The notes under the pieces were generated by a model. That model did not search any database. It was given only the letters and a program-made list of their open reading frames with translations, and was not told the DNA's origin. This document shows, in pieces, positions 1 to 9,717 of a DNA stretch of 64,000 bases (position 1 is the first letter of the stretch; each line of letters opens with the position of its first letter). The position numbers were made by a program, and so were the translations under genes. This DNA comes from an uncultured Winogradskyella sp. (GTDB taxonomy: Bacteria > Bacteroidota > Bacteroidia > Flavobacteriales > Flavobacteriaceae). The stretch covers positions 124,001-188,000 of the forward strand of contig NZ_CANMCZ010000003.1 of NCBI RefSeq assembly GCF_947496485.1. Direction: 5' to 3'.

Positions 1-913
1 CATCATTCTGTAATTTCATAATTGCCTTTGTCATCGCTTCTTCATTTTCCTTTGGTACTAGGAGACCTTCTTCTTCATCAATTATCAAATATGGGATACC
101 ACCTACGTTTGTTGACACTATAGGCAATCCTAAGGCCATAGCCTCCATTACACTGACTGGCGTGTTATCGTAATTTGTTGTATTGATAAAAATATTATAT
201 GATCTAGAAAGTTCTATCCACTCTGATTTTTTTAACTTACCTGTAAACCTAATATTTAAGTTTAATTGATTGGCTAAGCCTTGTACCTCAGAAAGTGAAC
301 CATCTGAGTCAGGTCCTACCATACAAAGTTCAGAATTAGGATAGTATTCTATTAAACTTTGCATAACATTCACTGCTAATTTTGGGTTATAGATTTCTGA
401 GAACGAACGCACCCATAATAATTTTGGTACGTCATAGTCTCGGTGCGAAAACGGATACTCATCTATGTTTAAAGCGTTTGGAATATATTTTACGTTTTTA
501 TAACCAAACTCACTAAATTTTTCTTTGAGATATAAAGATGGAGATATACTTACATAGGCATTATTGAAAATCATATGTGACATTCTTCTGTTGCTCTTTA
601 ATCTTCTTGGTAAGTTACCTCCGTTAAGTCTTGTTATATAATTGACTCCTAATAATCTGCACAACTGACTAACACTTAGAGCAAAATAAAAGTTCAAAGT
701 ACTATAGGTATCAATGATAACATAATCTACCTTTTTTCTATACTTAACACATGCATACAGCATATCCATTAGTCTAACAATTTTATTGTTATAGCTAGAC
801 GCATAGTACAATTTATAGCCTTCTTTCTCTAATAAAGTACCAATTATGCTTATTGCGGCCAGATTGCTTTTACTATTATTTAATTTGTTTCCTATATAAA
901 GGAGGTTTTTCAT
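1..913 (-). CDS. GT4-family glycosyltransferase (3' end cut by window edge)
   Basis: The frame opens at an ATG on the minus strand at 913 (MKNLLYIGNKLNNSKS) and stays open to the window edge, so the C-terminus is missing. A GT-B fold retaining glycosyltransferase is indicated by the LNGGNLPRRLK region, a PNALNIDEYPF segment that opens the donor-binding half, and the motif TPVSVMEAMALGLPIVSTNVGG, which carries the E-x7-E type donor loop region. It probably adds one sugar to the lipid-linked glycan in the cytoplasm. The start overlaps the 3' end of the O-antigen ligase gene by 38 nt, so it belongs to the same operon. The family is clear; donor and acceptor are unknown. Confidence 0.85.
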   Translation of the reverse strand, partial: MKNLLYIGNKLNNSKSNLAAISIIGTLLEKEGYKLYYASSYNNKIVRLMDMLYACVKYRKKVDYVIIDTYSTLNFYFALSVSQLCRLLGVNYITRLNGGNLPRRLKSNRRMSHMIFNNAYVSISPSLYLKEKFSEFGYKNVKYIPNALNIDEYPFSHRDYDVPKLLWVRSFSEIYNPKLAVNVMQSLIEYYPNSELCMVGPDSDGSLSEVQGLANQLNLNIRFTGKLKKSEWIELSRSYNIFINTTNYDNTPVSVMEAMALGLPIVSTNVGGIPYLIIDEEEGLLVPKENEEAMTKAIMKLQND

Positions 914-2228
914 AATATACGTTTAAAAGTGCTAAAGCATAAATAAAAGCTGGTGCTGCTAATCGCATGGAGGAGTGATTTATAGTTGCAAACCAGAAGC
1001 AAAGGAATGCAAAAAAATAATAGTTCTTTCTGTTTTTTGACCTAATGTCAAGTGGCTTAAAAATTAATATTAAAAGGATAATTACTCCGAAAATCCCATG
1101 TTCTGCTAATACTCTGCTGACCTCACTATGTGATGTTACCCCTTGGCCTTCAATTTCAATACGCTGGTCCTTGGCTCTACTCGAACCAATACCTAAAAAC
1201 GGATTGGATATAAAACCATCAATCTCCTTTTCAAAAAGCTCACCTCTGCCTGTAGTTATATCCTGTTTTTCCCTTCCTAAATGATCCTTATTAGCATACC
1301 TTAAATCAATATAGCCTTCCGTTAGGCTAGAGCTAATAACCCATGTGCCAGCAAAAACCATACTAAAAATAAAGAACCATACGAGAAGACCACTCTTTTT
1401 TCTTGATGAAATTTTAGTATAATAGAAAAAGACAAATACCATAATTGTAGCAATAGCTGTTATAACACCACCTCTACTAAAAGTTACAACAGCTCGATAT
1501 GTAATAGCTGAAAAAATAATGAGATTTAATACTTTTAAACCCACACTTGAAGATTTAGCAAACAATCGAACTGCCATAACAAACATACCTAGACCTAATA
1601 TTGTTGCAACTTGGTTAGCTCCCCATCCACCTGAAGATGCTCTATTAGAGCCAGTTCCTGAAAGAACTTCTTTTACACTTGGATTATAGAAATATATGTA
1701 CACGGTATGGGCTATGATAGGTAGTAAAATAAAAAGCAACAGAGTAGTCATTTGCTTTTTAGATATTCTTTTTTCATAACAAAACAATGCACTTATACCA
1801 AGGCAAACAGGACCACTTAGCACGAAGGCAATGTTGGTTCTGAAATTTGCATCAAAACTCAAGGTTGTTGATGCAACAAATATTGAGGGTACAAGCAATA
1901 ATATATATAGAAAATAAGGATATGCATTACCAGATATACCTTTGTAAAACATACCCAAAGTCATAAACCCTATTACTAAATACTTACCTGCTTCATATGA
2001 AAAAGCTCCCTTGGTCATCCTCAGAAGTACTTCTGCTCCTACAAAGTAAGCACAAGCTTTTAATACTTCAAATGTCTTTAAATGCGTCGGTGATATGACA
2101 ATTCTATATAAAAAAAATGAAAAAGCAACTAAGAAATAAACCTTAGCTAAATCTTCATTGAGATAAACTATAAACCCAATAAATAAGTGTAATACTACTG
2201 CAGAAATATATGTTATATTGATTTTCAA
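876..2228 (-). CDS. O-antigen ligase / polymerase (Wzy/WaaL family membrane protein)
   Basis: The 450-residue protein consists almost entirely of hydrophobic segments, about 11-12 predicted membrane helices. A TFSRGG motif at residues 249-254 and a large periplasmic loop with TSHSEVSRVLAEHGIFG (His367) match the Wzy_C/WaaL family. This family polymerises undecaprenyl-linked repeat units or ligates glycan to lipid A core on the periplasmic side. The start is TTG at 2228, since no ATG fits the conserved N-terminus. It lies near the distal end of the polysaccharide operon. Ligase and polymerase cannot be separated by sequence alone. Confidence 0.8.
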   Translation of the reverse strand: MKINITYISAVVLHLFIGFIVYLNEDLAKVYFLVAFSFFLYRIVISPTHLKTFEVLKACAYFVGAEVLLRMTKGAFSYEAGKYLVIGFMTLGMFYKGISGNAYPYFLYILLLVPSIFVASTTLSFDANFRTNIAFVLSGPVCLGISALFCYEKRISKKQMTTLLLFILLPIIAHTVYIYFYNPSVKEVLSGTGSNRASSGGWGANQVATILGLGMFVMAVRLFAKSSSVGLKVLNLIIFSAITYRAVVTFSRGGVITAIATIMVFVFFYYTKISSRKKSGLLVWFFIFSMVFAGTWVISSSLTEGYIDLRYANKDHLGREKQDITTGRGELFEKEIDGFISNPFLGIGSSRAKDQRIEIEGQGVTSHSEVSRVLAEHGIFGVIILLILIFKPLDIRSKNRKNYYFFAFLCFWFATINHSSMRLAAPAFIYALALLNVYYEKPPLYRKQIK

Positions 2229-2287
2229 TTTATAAATGCTTAAAAATTATAACCTTATAATTTTATTAGGGTTTCTAGTAAATAATT

Positions 2288-3100
2288 TTAATTCTTGATA
2301 AAAATATTCTTATAATTATCTAATGGAAAATTATAATAATAACTTCTCCCTAAAAAATAGATTATAAAATGCACTACAAATACAGGAATATATTTATTTC
2401 TATAACTCAAAAACTTGTCATAAACTTTATTAGAATAATTAGATATTAAGAAAGGTGTGGTGTCTTTATTAAAATAATTTTTTTTAATATTTTTTTCCCT
2501 TATTCCTATAGAATTATTGAATGACTTATAAACAACATACTGATGAGATCGTACAAGCTGATACAATTCTATTACCGATAAAGCTGTATCAGTTTTCCCA
2601 TAAAACATTATGCAACATGATGAATCTAACAATACCCATTTGTTTAAGAGGTTACAGTATACTTCATTGAAAGAGTGGCCACCATAATTGGTGTTAAAGG
2701 GTGTCCTTGTTATTCCCCATTCTCTTACTTCTATATCGTTTATAACACAAAAATTGTTAAATATCTGTGCAACATCACTACATACTCCACCTTTACCGTC
2801 TAGCATTCTTTTTAAGGCCTTAGCTGAGGACTCACTTAAACCTGGTCCGCCTTTAATATTTTCAAATAACCAAATACTAATCTGTTTAGCTTGTTCTAAA
2901 TGTGAGTGAGGCTTTTCTTGGTCAAATATTTTTTTATTTATATCATAAAAAATTTCAGGAATATCTTTTTTTGAATTCAGCTTATTATAGGAATGATTTT
3001 CTATATCACCAATGGTTGAGTTTTTGGATAACAACCTAAATCTTGTTAAATACAAAAATGGATGTCGTTTTAAGAACCACGAAATATTCCTTAAATTCAT
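2288..3100 (-). CDS. Transglutaminase-like cysteine protein
   Basis: 270 residues with a transglutaminase-like core: GGVCSDVAQIF places Cys107, NYGGHSFNEVY places His142 and WVLLDSS places Asp159, the order and spacing of the Cys-His-Asp triad. The family includes peptidases, amidases and amide-forming enzymes, so the reaction cannot be assigned. No signal peptide is evident; a C-terminal hydrophobic stretch near residue 240-250 (VFVVHFIIYFLG) could be membrane-associated. It sits between glycosyltransferase and polymerase genes, which suggests it acts on the glycan or its carrier (inference). A short intergenic gap with a poly-A tract precedes it. Confidence 0.7.
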   Translation of the reverse strand: MNLRNISWFLKRHPFLYLTRFRLLSKNSTIGDIENHSYNKLNSKKDIPEIFYDINKKIFDQEKPHSHLEQAKQISIWLFENIKGGPGLSESSAKALKRMLDGKGGVCSDVAQIFNNFCVINDIEVREWGITRTPFNTNYGGHSFNEVYCNLLNKWVLLDSSCCIMFYGKTDTALSVIELYQLVRSHQYVVYKSFNNSIGIREKNIKKNYFNKDTTPFLISNYSNKVYDKFLSYRNKYIPVFVVHFIIYFLGRSYYYNFPLDNYKNIFIKN

Positions 3101-3125
3101 TTAGAACTAGTTATTTAGCCTATGC

Positions 3126-3148
3126 CAAATGTAATTTTTTTTTTTTTT
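3126..3148 (-). promoter_or_regulatory. TACATTTG -7-like box beside a 14-nt A tract
   Basis: On the minus strand a TACATTTG match to the Bacteroidota -7 consensus TAnnTTTG (3126-3133) lies 25 nt before the transglutaminase-like start. It is preceded by an uninterrupted run of 14 A (3135-3148, T on the plus strand). No TTTG -33 box is visible at the usual distance, so promoter function is uncertain. Confidence 0.3.
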
Positions 3149-3243
3149 ATGGGCTAATAAAATTATTCTTGAACCAGCTAGGTAATTAATACTAAAAAAA
3201 CATATGAAGCTTAAAGTAGCTTAATAGACACCTACAATAGGTA

Positions 3244-4371
3244 TTACAGTATTTCAGTTTGAATTCGAGAGTTATAATGATCGTAACTAAACTTGTGGAT
3301 ATCAATTAAATTTCTCTTAATCATTTTATGAAATTCCAAAGCTTCTAAATTTAATATTTGTCTTATCATCAATACAATATTTTCTTTAGAAACAGTATTT
3401 AATAAAAACCCATTTTCGCCATTCTGGATATAATTATTTATAGAAGAAATATTTGATACAATTGGCAGGCAACCATAATTCATGGCTTCTGAAATCACTT
3501 TAGGAAAACCTTCTGAAACAGAGGGTAAAATAATAGTATGTGAATCTTTGTAAATATTATGGACATTGTTCCTCGATAAATGTCCATGAAAAATAAAATC
3601 CAATCCACAATTTGCTGTAGAATTTACATAAGCCGTTTTATCATTGCTATAACCTACAATATGTATTTTATTAACTTGCGATTTTTCGTTAGTATTTAAA
3701 CTTTTAAAGGCCTCTATAAGGACTTCAATTCCTTTCTCTTTCTCTAATCTTCCCACAAAACAAAATGTAAGCTTCGAACTTAAAAAGTCTTTCTTATATA
3801 TAACATCAGCACCCTTTTTTATTTCATCTTCTGTAAGACAAGGGTTCTCAAACGTAATACATTGCTTTGCTTGATTTGACCAAGCGCCATTTATAGTTAC
3901 TTTACGCTTTTGATGCTTCAGTAACCAACGTTGGAAACCATACGCAATTGGAGCATTTTTTTGATTCCAATTTCCTGCGTATTTAAACCAGCCTTTTCTT
4001 TTGCTAAATAAAACTATATAGGGAATAACGTATACTCCGATTCCGGTTGGTGCTCTAAACTGAAAATAATCTGCTTGATTAATTGCTTTATTAACTATTT
4101 TTAAAACTTTAGGTCCTTGAATTACTAAGTTTAATTTATCCTTTAATTTCTTTCCACCAAGAGCTGACAATGGCACAAAAGTAATTCTATCTGAAATGTA
4201 AGGTAAAGCACTTAAGGGAGCAGCTTCATTTTGTAACATCGCAACGTGCTGAATTTTATCAAAAATTTGTAACAAATGATTAATCTCAGTAACGGTAGGT
4301 CCGAAACCTAAAATAGAACCGTCCGCACTTATATAATGGTTAGTATGAGAGATAATTGTTAATGTACTCAT
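3244..4371 (-). CDS. GT4-family glycosyltransferase
   Basis: GT-B glycosyltransferase of 375 residues. The Rossmann-like C-terminal half starts at LTFCFVGRLEKEKGIEVLIEAF, and the donor loop is PSVSEGFPKVISEAMNYGCLPIV, containing the E-x7-E motif. The frame could open at 4410, but the ATG at 4371 forms an ATGA overlap with the stop of the upstream gene and gives a normal N-terminus (MSTLTIISHTNHY), so I choose it. It is expected to be a cytoplasmic enzyme of glycan assembly. It lies directly after another GT4 gene in a translationally coupled arrangement. Sugar specificity is unknown. Confidence 0.85.
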   Translation of the reverse strand: MSTLTIISHTNHYISADGSILGFGPTVTEINHLLQIFDKIQHVAMLQNEAAPLSALPYISDRITFVPLSALGGKKLKDKLNLVIQGPKVLKIVNKAINQADYFQFRAPTGIGVYVIPYIVLFSKRKGWFKYAGNWNQKNAPIAYGFQRWLLKHQKRKVTINGAWSNQAKQCITFENPCLTEDEIKKGADVIYKKDFLSSKLTFCFVGRLEKEKGIEVLIEAFKSLNTNEKSQVNKIHIVGYSNDKTAYVNSTANCGLDFIFHGHLSRNNVHNIYKDSHTIILPSVSEGFPKVISEAMNYGCLPIVSNISSINNYIQNGENGFLLNTVSKENIVLMIRQILNLEALEFHKMIKRNLIDIHKFSYDHYNSRIQTEIL

Positions 4372-5471
4372 TCGATTAATCTGATATACTGTTTTACAAT
4401 ATTTGACCAATTATGTCTTTTTGCCCAATCTTGTGCTCCACTCTTAAAGTCATTTTTATCTTTCAGTATTGCAGTCGTTGCATTTTCAAACTGAATTGTA
4501 TTATTTGTATCAATTAAAATACCTGAATGATTTGGGTTAATAGCATCCTCAATACCACAATTTATAGATCCAATAGCTGGTACACCAAGCGCATTGGCTT
4601 CTAAAATTGCAATACCAAAACCTTCTACATCTCCTGTTTTGCTTTCAGAACTTAACATTACAAAAATATCTGATTTGGATAGAATTTCCTTCATATGCTC
4701 GTGGTCTAGACTACCATGAAAAGTGATATGAGAGTCAACCTTTAAATCTTTTGCGACTTGTGTGAATGCCTCCTCCTGAGATGGAATACCAATACAATGG
4801 TAATGAAGCTCTGGAAATTTTTTCAAAAGCACAGGCAATTTTTTTATAACATTGAGTTGTCCTTTGCGTTCACTGATCCTTCCGACTGTAGTTATTGAAG
4901 GATTCCCTGGAATTGATTTTTTAGAAATGTTACTTATTTCCCAGTCTTTTAAATTAATTCCATTTGGGATAACGTAAACTTCTCTATTCAAATGAGCTAC
5001 TAGTTTCTTAGTATATGTAGACACAGCAATAACTATATCCATTCTTTTTAATGCTATATCAATGGACTTTTTCAAAGAAGCTGACTTAAAATTTACTTCA
5101 CTACCATGAATTACAGCTAAAGTCTGAACTCTACAAAAGAAACTTAAGAACGACACATTCCAAAGTGAAAATTTTCCTGTTGCAATTACTGAAGAAGTGT
5201 TTTTCAGAAACCTATAAGTTTTAAATATGCGCTTTAAGTACATTATAAAACGTAAATTATATCGTTTAATTCTGACGATACTAAATGGTAATTTTTGATC
5301 AAAACTTGTTTCCTCCTCACCATCTTCAGAACGTTGATCTGCAATAACAGTTACTATATATTTTTGTTTAGATAAATATAATGCTAGATTGTATGCATGA
5401 TTGCCTATTCCGCCTGGTTGAGGAGGAAACTCTGAACTAACAATTAGTATTCGCTTTCTTTCTTGACCCAT
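4368..5471 (-). CDS. GT4-family glycosyltransferase
   Basis: 367-residue GT-B enzyme. The N-terminal PPQPGGIGNHAYNLALYL is the acceptor-side glycine-rich loop typical of GT4 enzymes. ITTVGRISERKGQLNVIKKL begins the donor domain, and DVEGFGIAILEANALGVPAIG carries the E-x7-E donor motif. The ATG overlaps the stop of the upstream GT2 gene by one base (TAATG), and its own stop overlaps the next gene, so the three are probably translationally coupled. It likely transfers a hexose-type residue from a nucleotide sugar; which residue is not visible. Confidence 0.88.
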   Translation of the reverse strand: MGQERKRILIVSSEFPPQPGGIGNHAYNLALYLSKQKYIVTVIADQRSEDGEEETSFDQKLPFSIVRIKRYNLRFIMYLKRIFKTYRFLKNTSSVIATGKFSLWNVSFLSFFCRVQTLAVIHGSEVNFKSASLKKSIDIALKRMDIVIAVSTYTKKLVAHLNREVYVIPNGINLKDWEISNISKKSIPGNPSITTVGRISERKGQLNVIKKLPVLLKKFPELHYHCIGIPSQEEAFTQVAKDLKVDSHITFHGSLDHEHMKEILSKSDIFVMLSSESKTGDVEGFGIAILEANALGVPAIGSINCGIEDAINPNHSGILIDTNNTIQFENATTAILKDKNDFKSGAQDWAKRHNWSNIVKQYIRLIE

Positions 5472-6796
5472 TATAATCTTTCTATTAATGGTCCTTCTTT
5501 TAGTTTTTTACTAGACAATCTCCAAGATCTAAAAACCTGATAACATACAATTGGGAGTATTAAAACAGACAGTAATGCACCTAAAACCAATAACGGTTTA
5601 TTCTTTTTAAATTGATATGGAAAAATAGATAGAGGAACAGTACGTAAAAGTGCTAATTTTGAAGCTTTTGCACCAAAATAATTTCTAAAATAATAGAGTA
5701 CACTGGGTATTGGTCTTGGCGAAAAGAAATAAGAAGGTCTAAAAGCGTCCCAGCTTCCCATTTCGCGTAAACCTCCTGTTCCTGCTTTAACATCGATACA
5801 TGATCCAAATGGGTTGGAAATACTTCTCATATTTTCTAAATAAACTCGCATACCAAACTCACCATCACCCATACGTTGCTTTTCAAATTGTCTATCAAAC
5901 AAGCCCACTTTGTTAAAAACAGTTTTAAACAGCATAGCATTACCTGTTGCAAATTGAGATGCTATTGCAAAATAAGAACGCTCTTTTGGTATACCTTTTC
6001 CTTCTGTATAAAAAACACCTGCAGAAACTTTTGCATCAAAAAAATCCAAGCATTTTAAATGTGATGAAATCCAATCTGATTTTATCCGTACATCATCCTC
6101 TGATAGTGCAATAAATTTTCCTTTAGACTCTTTAATCGCCGTATTTCTAGCCAACCAAAGCGCCTTTTCTTCTTGTCTTATTAGGTTTATATCTAGATTA
6201 AAATCAGAATAAAATATCTTATTAAAAGGTTCTGATTGATCGACAATTATAACTTCAAAATTGGTGTAATCTTGTTGCTCAAAATCTTTTAAAACATCAT
6301 TTAAATATTCATAACGATTTAAGGTAGGAATTACTACACTGACTTTTAAATTTTCCTTAATTAATTCTGAATCATAGTTGTCCCAATTTGAGTACTTAAC
6401 AGGCTTTTTACCAACAGTTAGTCTACGTATATCTCTTGTTTTTGACCATGCCTTTATTTCTTTAACAGGATTATGAAATGAGAGTAAACGAATCATTAAA
6501 ACATATAAAACCCATAAACTGTGAAAGTATTTGCGTATAAAGTGGTAATTGTCTTGCAGAGAAAGTTTCTCAAATTTGGTATAAGTTAGTGCATTGCTAA
6601 TATATCCATTTTTAATTGCTTGCCAGGATAGGTCATAATCTTTGGCAGTTTCCGATTGATAAGCGGTGTCAACTTTTAAGTTTTCTAAAATAGATTCTGG
6701 TAAGTTCTTAACAATAGGAAAAACAGAAGATTGAGTATTTGATAGTCTTTGGAAGTAATGTGTTGGTTGTAAGTATTTTAAAAAATCAAATATCAT
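5471..6796 (-). CDS. GT2-family glycosyltransferase with C-terminal membrane segment
   Basis: GT-A enzyme of about 441 residues. SVVIPTLNRYEYLNDVLKDF opens the GT2 domain near residue 150, VIIVDQSE follows, and IALSEDDVRI carries the acidic metal/nucleotide-binding motif. About 150 residues precede the catalytic domain, an N-terminal extension of unknown role. A hydrophobic helix (LVLGALLSVLILPIVCYQVF) near the C-terminus suggests inner-membrane attachment. ATG at 6796 overlaps the FkbM stop by one base; a TTG one codon upstream is less likely. Part of the polysaccharide operon. Confidence 0.85.
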   Translation of the reverse strand: MIFDFLKYLQPTHYFQRLSNTQSSVFPIVKNLPESILENLKVDTAYQSETAKDYDLSWQAIKNGYISNALTYTKFEKLSLQDNYHFIRKYFHSLWVLYVLMIRLLSFHNPVKEIKAWSKTRDIRRLTVGKKPVKYSNWDNYDSELIKENLKVSVVIPTLNRYEYLNDVLKDFEQQDYTNFEVIIVDQSEPFNKIFYSDFNLDINLIRQEEKALWLARNTAIKESKGKFIALSEDDVRIKSDWISSHLKCLDFFDAKVSAGVFYTEGKGIPKERSYFAIASQFATGNAMLFKTVFNKVGLFDRQFEKQRMGDGEFGMRVYLENMRSISNPFGSCIDVKAGTGGLREMGSWDAFRPSYFFSPRPIPSVLYYFRNYFGAKASKLALLRTVPLSIFPYQFKKNKPLLVLGALLSVLILPIVCYQVFRSWRLSSKKLKEGPLIERL

Positions 6797-7629
6797 CAAA
6801 CAGATTTTGGTAAAGGTGCATTTTGTTTTATCCCTTTTAAATAATTAGGATATCCTTTTTCTTGAGGTAGTAATAATAAGTGGCACTTGCCTCTATTTTT
6901 AATTTCTTCAGCGTTTTGCAATAATTCACCAGTTTTTAAATACCACGCTCTATAGCTCATTTCGTTACACCAATCTATCATCTGTTGACCAGCAGCTTCC
7001 ATACCAAGATTTTCTACATTATGCATCTCTATAAAGAAACTACATTTAGATGTATCTGCAGTTTTTTTTGCGGCTTGCATAACATATGTTTCTGCACCTT
7101 CTACATCAATTTTAACTAAGTCTGGCTTTATACCGTAATATTCAGAAATATAATCTAACGTCACTGTTCTTACTTCCATAAATGAATTCATAGAAGCTGC
7201 AGTTTCTGCATGTGATGCATGCATACTGCCAGCTGCACCAGAACCAACTGTATAAAATTTTATAGTATCATCCAAAGTGTCGCTTACAAAAGCGGCCATA
7301 AAATGTGCCTTATTACCTAAACCGTTTTGTATTAAATTGGCAGCAGCTTTTTGTAAAGCTTTAGGATTTGGGTCGACCAAAAGTATTTGCTTATTTGGAT
7401 TTTGAATTAGTGTTAACAAAGCCGTATAACCAATATTACACCCTATATCAATAATAGTACTATGATGTTTTGCTAAATAAAACCACCATGCATCGTCTTG
7501 ATCTTCTTGTTCTCTAACTGTACCTTTATATACTTGCAGAGGAACACCACATAAATTGGCACTTACAAAACTCGTATTTGAAGATATTATATTAGAATAC
7601 AAACCTTTTAAAACTCTTTTTATTTGCAT
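6796..7629 (-). CDS. FkbM-family SAM methyltransferase
   Basis: 277-residue protein with the FkbM-type class I fold: STIIDIGCNIGYTALL is SAM motif I, ILLVDPNPKAL is motif II, and PDLVKIDVEGAETYVMQAA is the diagnostic KIDVEGAE segment. FkbM proteins methylate hydroxyl groups, often on sugars, so O-methylation of the cluster's glycan is likely. It lies between a second SAM methyltransferase (58 nt upstream) and a GT2 gene that begins at its stop codon. A second FkbM gene at 62155-62979 is only distantly similar. Confidence 0.87.
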   Translation of the reverse strand: MQIKRVLKGLYSNIISSNTSFVSANLCGVPLQVYKGTVREQEDQDDAWWFYLAKHHSTIIDIGCNIGYTALLTLIQNPNKQILLVDPNPKALQKAAANLIQNGLGNKAHFMAAFVSDTLDDTIKFYTVGSGAAGSMHASHAETAASMNSFMEVRTVTLDYISEYYGIKPDLVKIDVEGAETYVMQAAKKTADTSKCSFFIEMHNVENLGMEAAGQQMIDWCNEMSYRAWYLKTGELLQNAEEIKNRGKCHLLLLPQEKGYPNYLKGIKQNAPLPKSV

Positions 7630-7686
7630 TATAGTTGTTATTTTGACATACCTCTTTATTCTTAAATTACTGAGTAATAAGACTTT

Positions 7687-8424
7687 TTATTTATAACCTA
7701 TAGCTATTAAATGCGCTGTTTCTTGCGATAAGTTTGCAACACCTTTAGACTGAAATCTATTAACAATATTAGAAAACATCGTCGTAATTATACCTAACGG
7801 ATTTCCTAATTTATAACTTTTTAGACCCTTAACTCTATATTTCCCTGTTTTTACTGCATAATGTACATCTACTCTATCAAAATATTTTTCTAAAAGCGTT
7901 TTCAATTCAAGTCTTGTGTAATGTCTTACGTGATCTGGGTTTTTATTTGGTCCTTCATTTTTTATATAATCACCATTTGGTGTTGTAAAATAAGCCCAGC
8001 CATCTTTGCTAATTACCTTAGAAATATTTTTCACAAACACATCATCTTCTACGACATGCTCTATAACTTCGACACATACAACAGCATTATAAGATCCATC
8101 CAGCAATGTTGATTTTGTCATATCCTGAATAACTATATCTTTTATGTTACTTCTCTCCTTTTTAATATTTGCTAGTATTTCTTCAGTAAATCCTAAATTC
8201 AACTCTTCTCTTGTTCCTTCTTCTTGAGGGACATCTAAAAGCGTAATTTCTGCTGGTAAATTAATGGTATATGGTGATTTACGACCACCAACATCTAAAA
8301 TTGAGGTTTTGTTCGATACTTGTTTACTTGATTTTAATAATCTCTTTATATCATTGCGAACAGTTACTAAATGGGTAGTCATTATAGGAAATGTTAACCA
8401 CCGCATAAACTCATATTTTGTCAT
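7687..8424 (-). CDS. Class I SAM methyltransferase
   Basis: 245 residues. The SAM-binding glycine motif is recognisable as TSILDVGGRKSPY near residue 43. YNAVVCVEVIEHVVEDDVFVKNISKVISKDGWAYFTTPNGD is the typical Methyltransf_11/23 core with the post-motif VIEHV helix, and HVRHYTRLELKTLLEKYF is the usual hinge. It is a cytoplasmic enzyme, presumably acting on a sugar or glycan intermediate; the substrate is not deducible. It is followed after 57 nt by the FkbM gene and preceded by a 96-nt gap, the longest break in this part of the operon. Confidence 0.8.
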   Translation of the reverse strand: MTKYEFMRWLTFPIMTTHLVTVRNDIKRLLKSSKQVSNKTSILDVGGRKSPYTINLPAEITLLDVPQEEGTREELNLGFTEEILANIKKERSNIKDIVIQDMTKSTLLDGSYNAVVCVEVIEHVVEDDVFVKNISKVISKDGWAYFTTPNGDYIKNEGPNKNPDHVRHYTRLELKTLLEKYFDRVDVHYAVKTGKYRVKGLKSYKLGNPLGIITTMFSNIVNRFQSKGVANLSQETAHLIAIGYK

Positions 8425-8520
8425 TAGTTCTTATTGATTTTATTGTAGCAATTGCAATAACAGATATTACACATCAGAAACCAAGTAGTTAAAACAAAAC
8501 TTATTAAAGATTTATTCATT

Positions 8521-9717
8521 TTAATTTTGATAAAAATGTACAAATTTTTCTTGTTGCTTTTCTAGGTTAAACTCGCTCAGAACTCTTGAAATTGCAACAT
8601 TTCGCATTTTTTGTTTTAAATCCTCAGACACGTTTATAATCTCTACTATTTTTTCTGTTAACAATTTTGGTTTTCTTTTTGTTACAACCCAACCTGTTTC
8701 GCCATCTAACACATTCTCACTTAAGCCTTCAGCATTTGAAACTACACACATTAAACCTAAAACTTGAGCTTCTAATACTGCATTACAAAATCCTTCTTGA
8801 ATACTATATTGAATATAAATATTTGCTTTTTCTAACTTTGTTTTAACTTCATTCTGAGATAGTTTTCCTGTAAATGTCACTTGATCTAGAATACCTAATT
8901 GATGCGCAGCAAATATGAGACGTTCTCGTTCAGCACCATCACCAATAACAGTATAATGAAACGCAATGCCTTTGTTTTTTAAATGTGCTAATGCTTCCAA
9001 TGTATATTCAATACCTTTTTTCCAATGTAATCGAGCAACAGTAATTAATTGTATTTTTTCGGTAAAAACAGCCTGTCTTTCAGATTTAAAAAATTGAGTG
9101 TTAATTGCTGGTGTTATAACTTTAATATTTTTACTATTGATGTTATAATTTAATAAATCTTCCTTCATTTCTTGAGAAAGCACATGATATTTAATATCTT
9201 TTTTAAATAATAAGTCATAACATTTTGGATGCTTTAAAGGAGATAAATACAAATCAAAACCTCTAAAACTAATCGCCATTTTAGCTTGCATCGCTTCTGC
9301 AACGTTTTCTCTATGTACTGCCAACATACCAAAACCAAAATGTAACCAGTCTACATTTTGTGCAAGAAAAAATTGATTGAGAATAACCTGTTTAAAATTT
9401 TCTTTAAATGAAATCCCATCTATTTTATTTAATCGGTATAACGTTAAACTTTTACTTGGGTGTAGAAAAAAAGATTTTAGTAAGGCTAAAAAACTGTACC
9501 ATGTATTTTTTAAAACACCTGCATTAAAATTTTTAGCAACTACAACTTCACAACCTAAGTCAGCCTCATCTTCATTTATATAATCAACGAATAAAATGAC
9601 TTTAAAACCATGTCGCTGCAAACCTTTTATTTTACTTCTAAAAAAGGTTTCGGAATATCCAGGTACAGATGATAAAACAAGGCCTATAGTGATTATATCT
9701 GATTTACTCACTGACAT
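8521..9717 (-). CDS. GT4-family glycosyltransferase
   Basis: 398-residue GT-B enzyme of the colanic-acid/EPS type. VPGYSETFFRSKIKGLQRHGF is the N-terminal loop shared by this subgroup. WLHFGFGMLAVHRENVA leads the acceptor domain, IQLITVARLHWKKGIEYTLEAL opens the donor domain, and YSIQEGFCNAVLEAQVLGLMCVV carries the E-x7-E motif. ATG at 9717 immediately follows the stop of the upstream GT4 gene at 9718 with no gap. The two adjacent enzymes belong to the same subfamily and may add consecutive sugars (inference). Confidence 0.88.
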   Translation of the reverse strand: MSVSKSDIITIGLVLSSVPGYSETFFRSKIKGLQRHGFKVILFVDYINEDEADLGCEVVVAKNFNAGVLKNTWYSFLALLKSFFLHPSKSLTLYRLNKIDGISFKENFKQVILNQFFLAQNVDWLHFGFGMLAVHRENVAEAMQAKMAISFRGFDLYLSPLKHPKCYDLLFKKDIKYHVLSQEMKEDLLNYNINSKNIKVITPAINTQFFKSERQAVFTEKIQLITVARLHWKKGIEYTLEALAHLKNKGIAFHYTVIGDGAERERLIFAAHQLGILDQVTFTGKLSQNEVKTKLEKANIYIQYSIQEGFCNAVLEAQVLGLMCVVSNAEGLSENVLDGETGWVVTKRKPKLLTEKIVEIINVSEDLKQKMRNVAISRVLSEFNLEKQQEKFVHFYQN

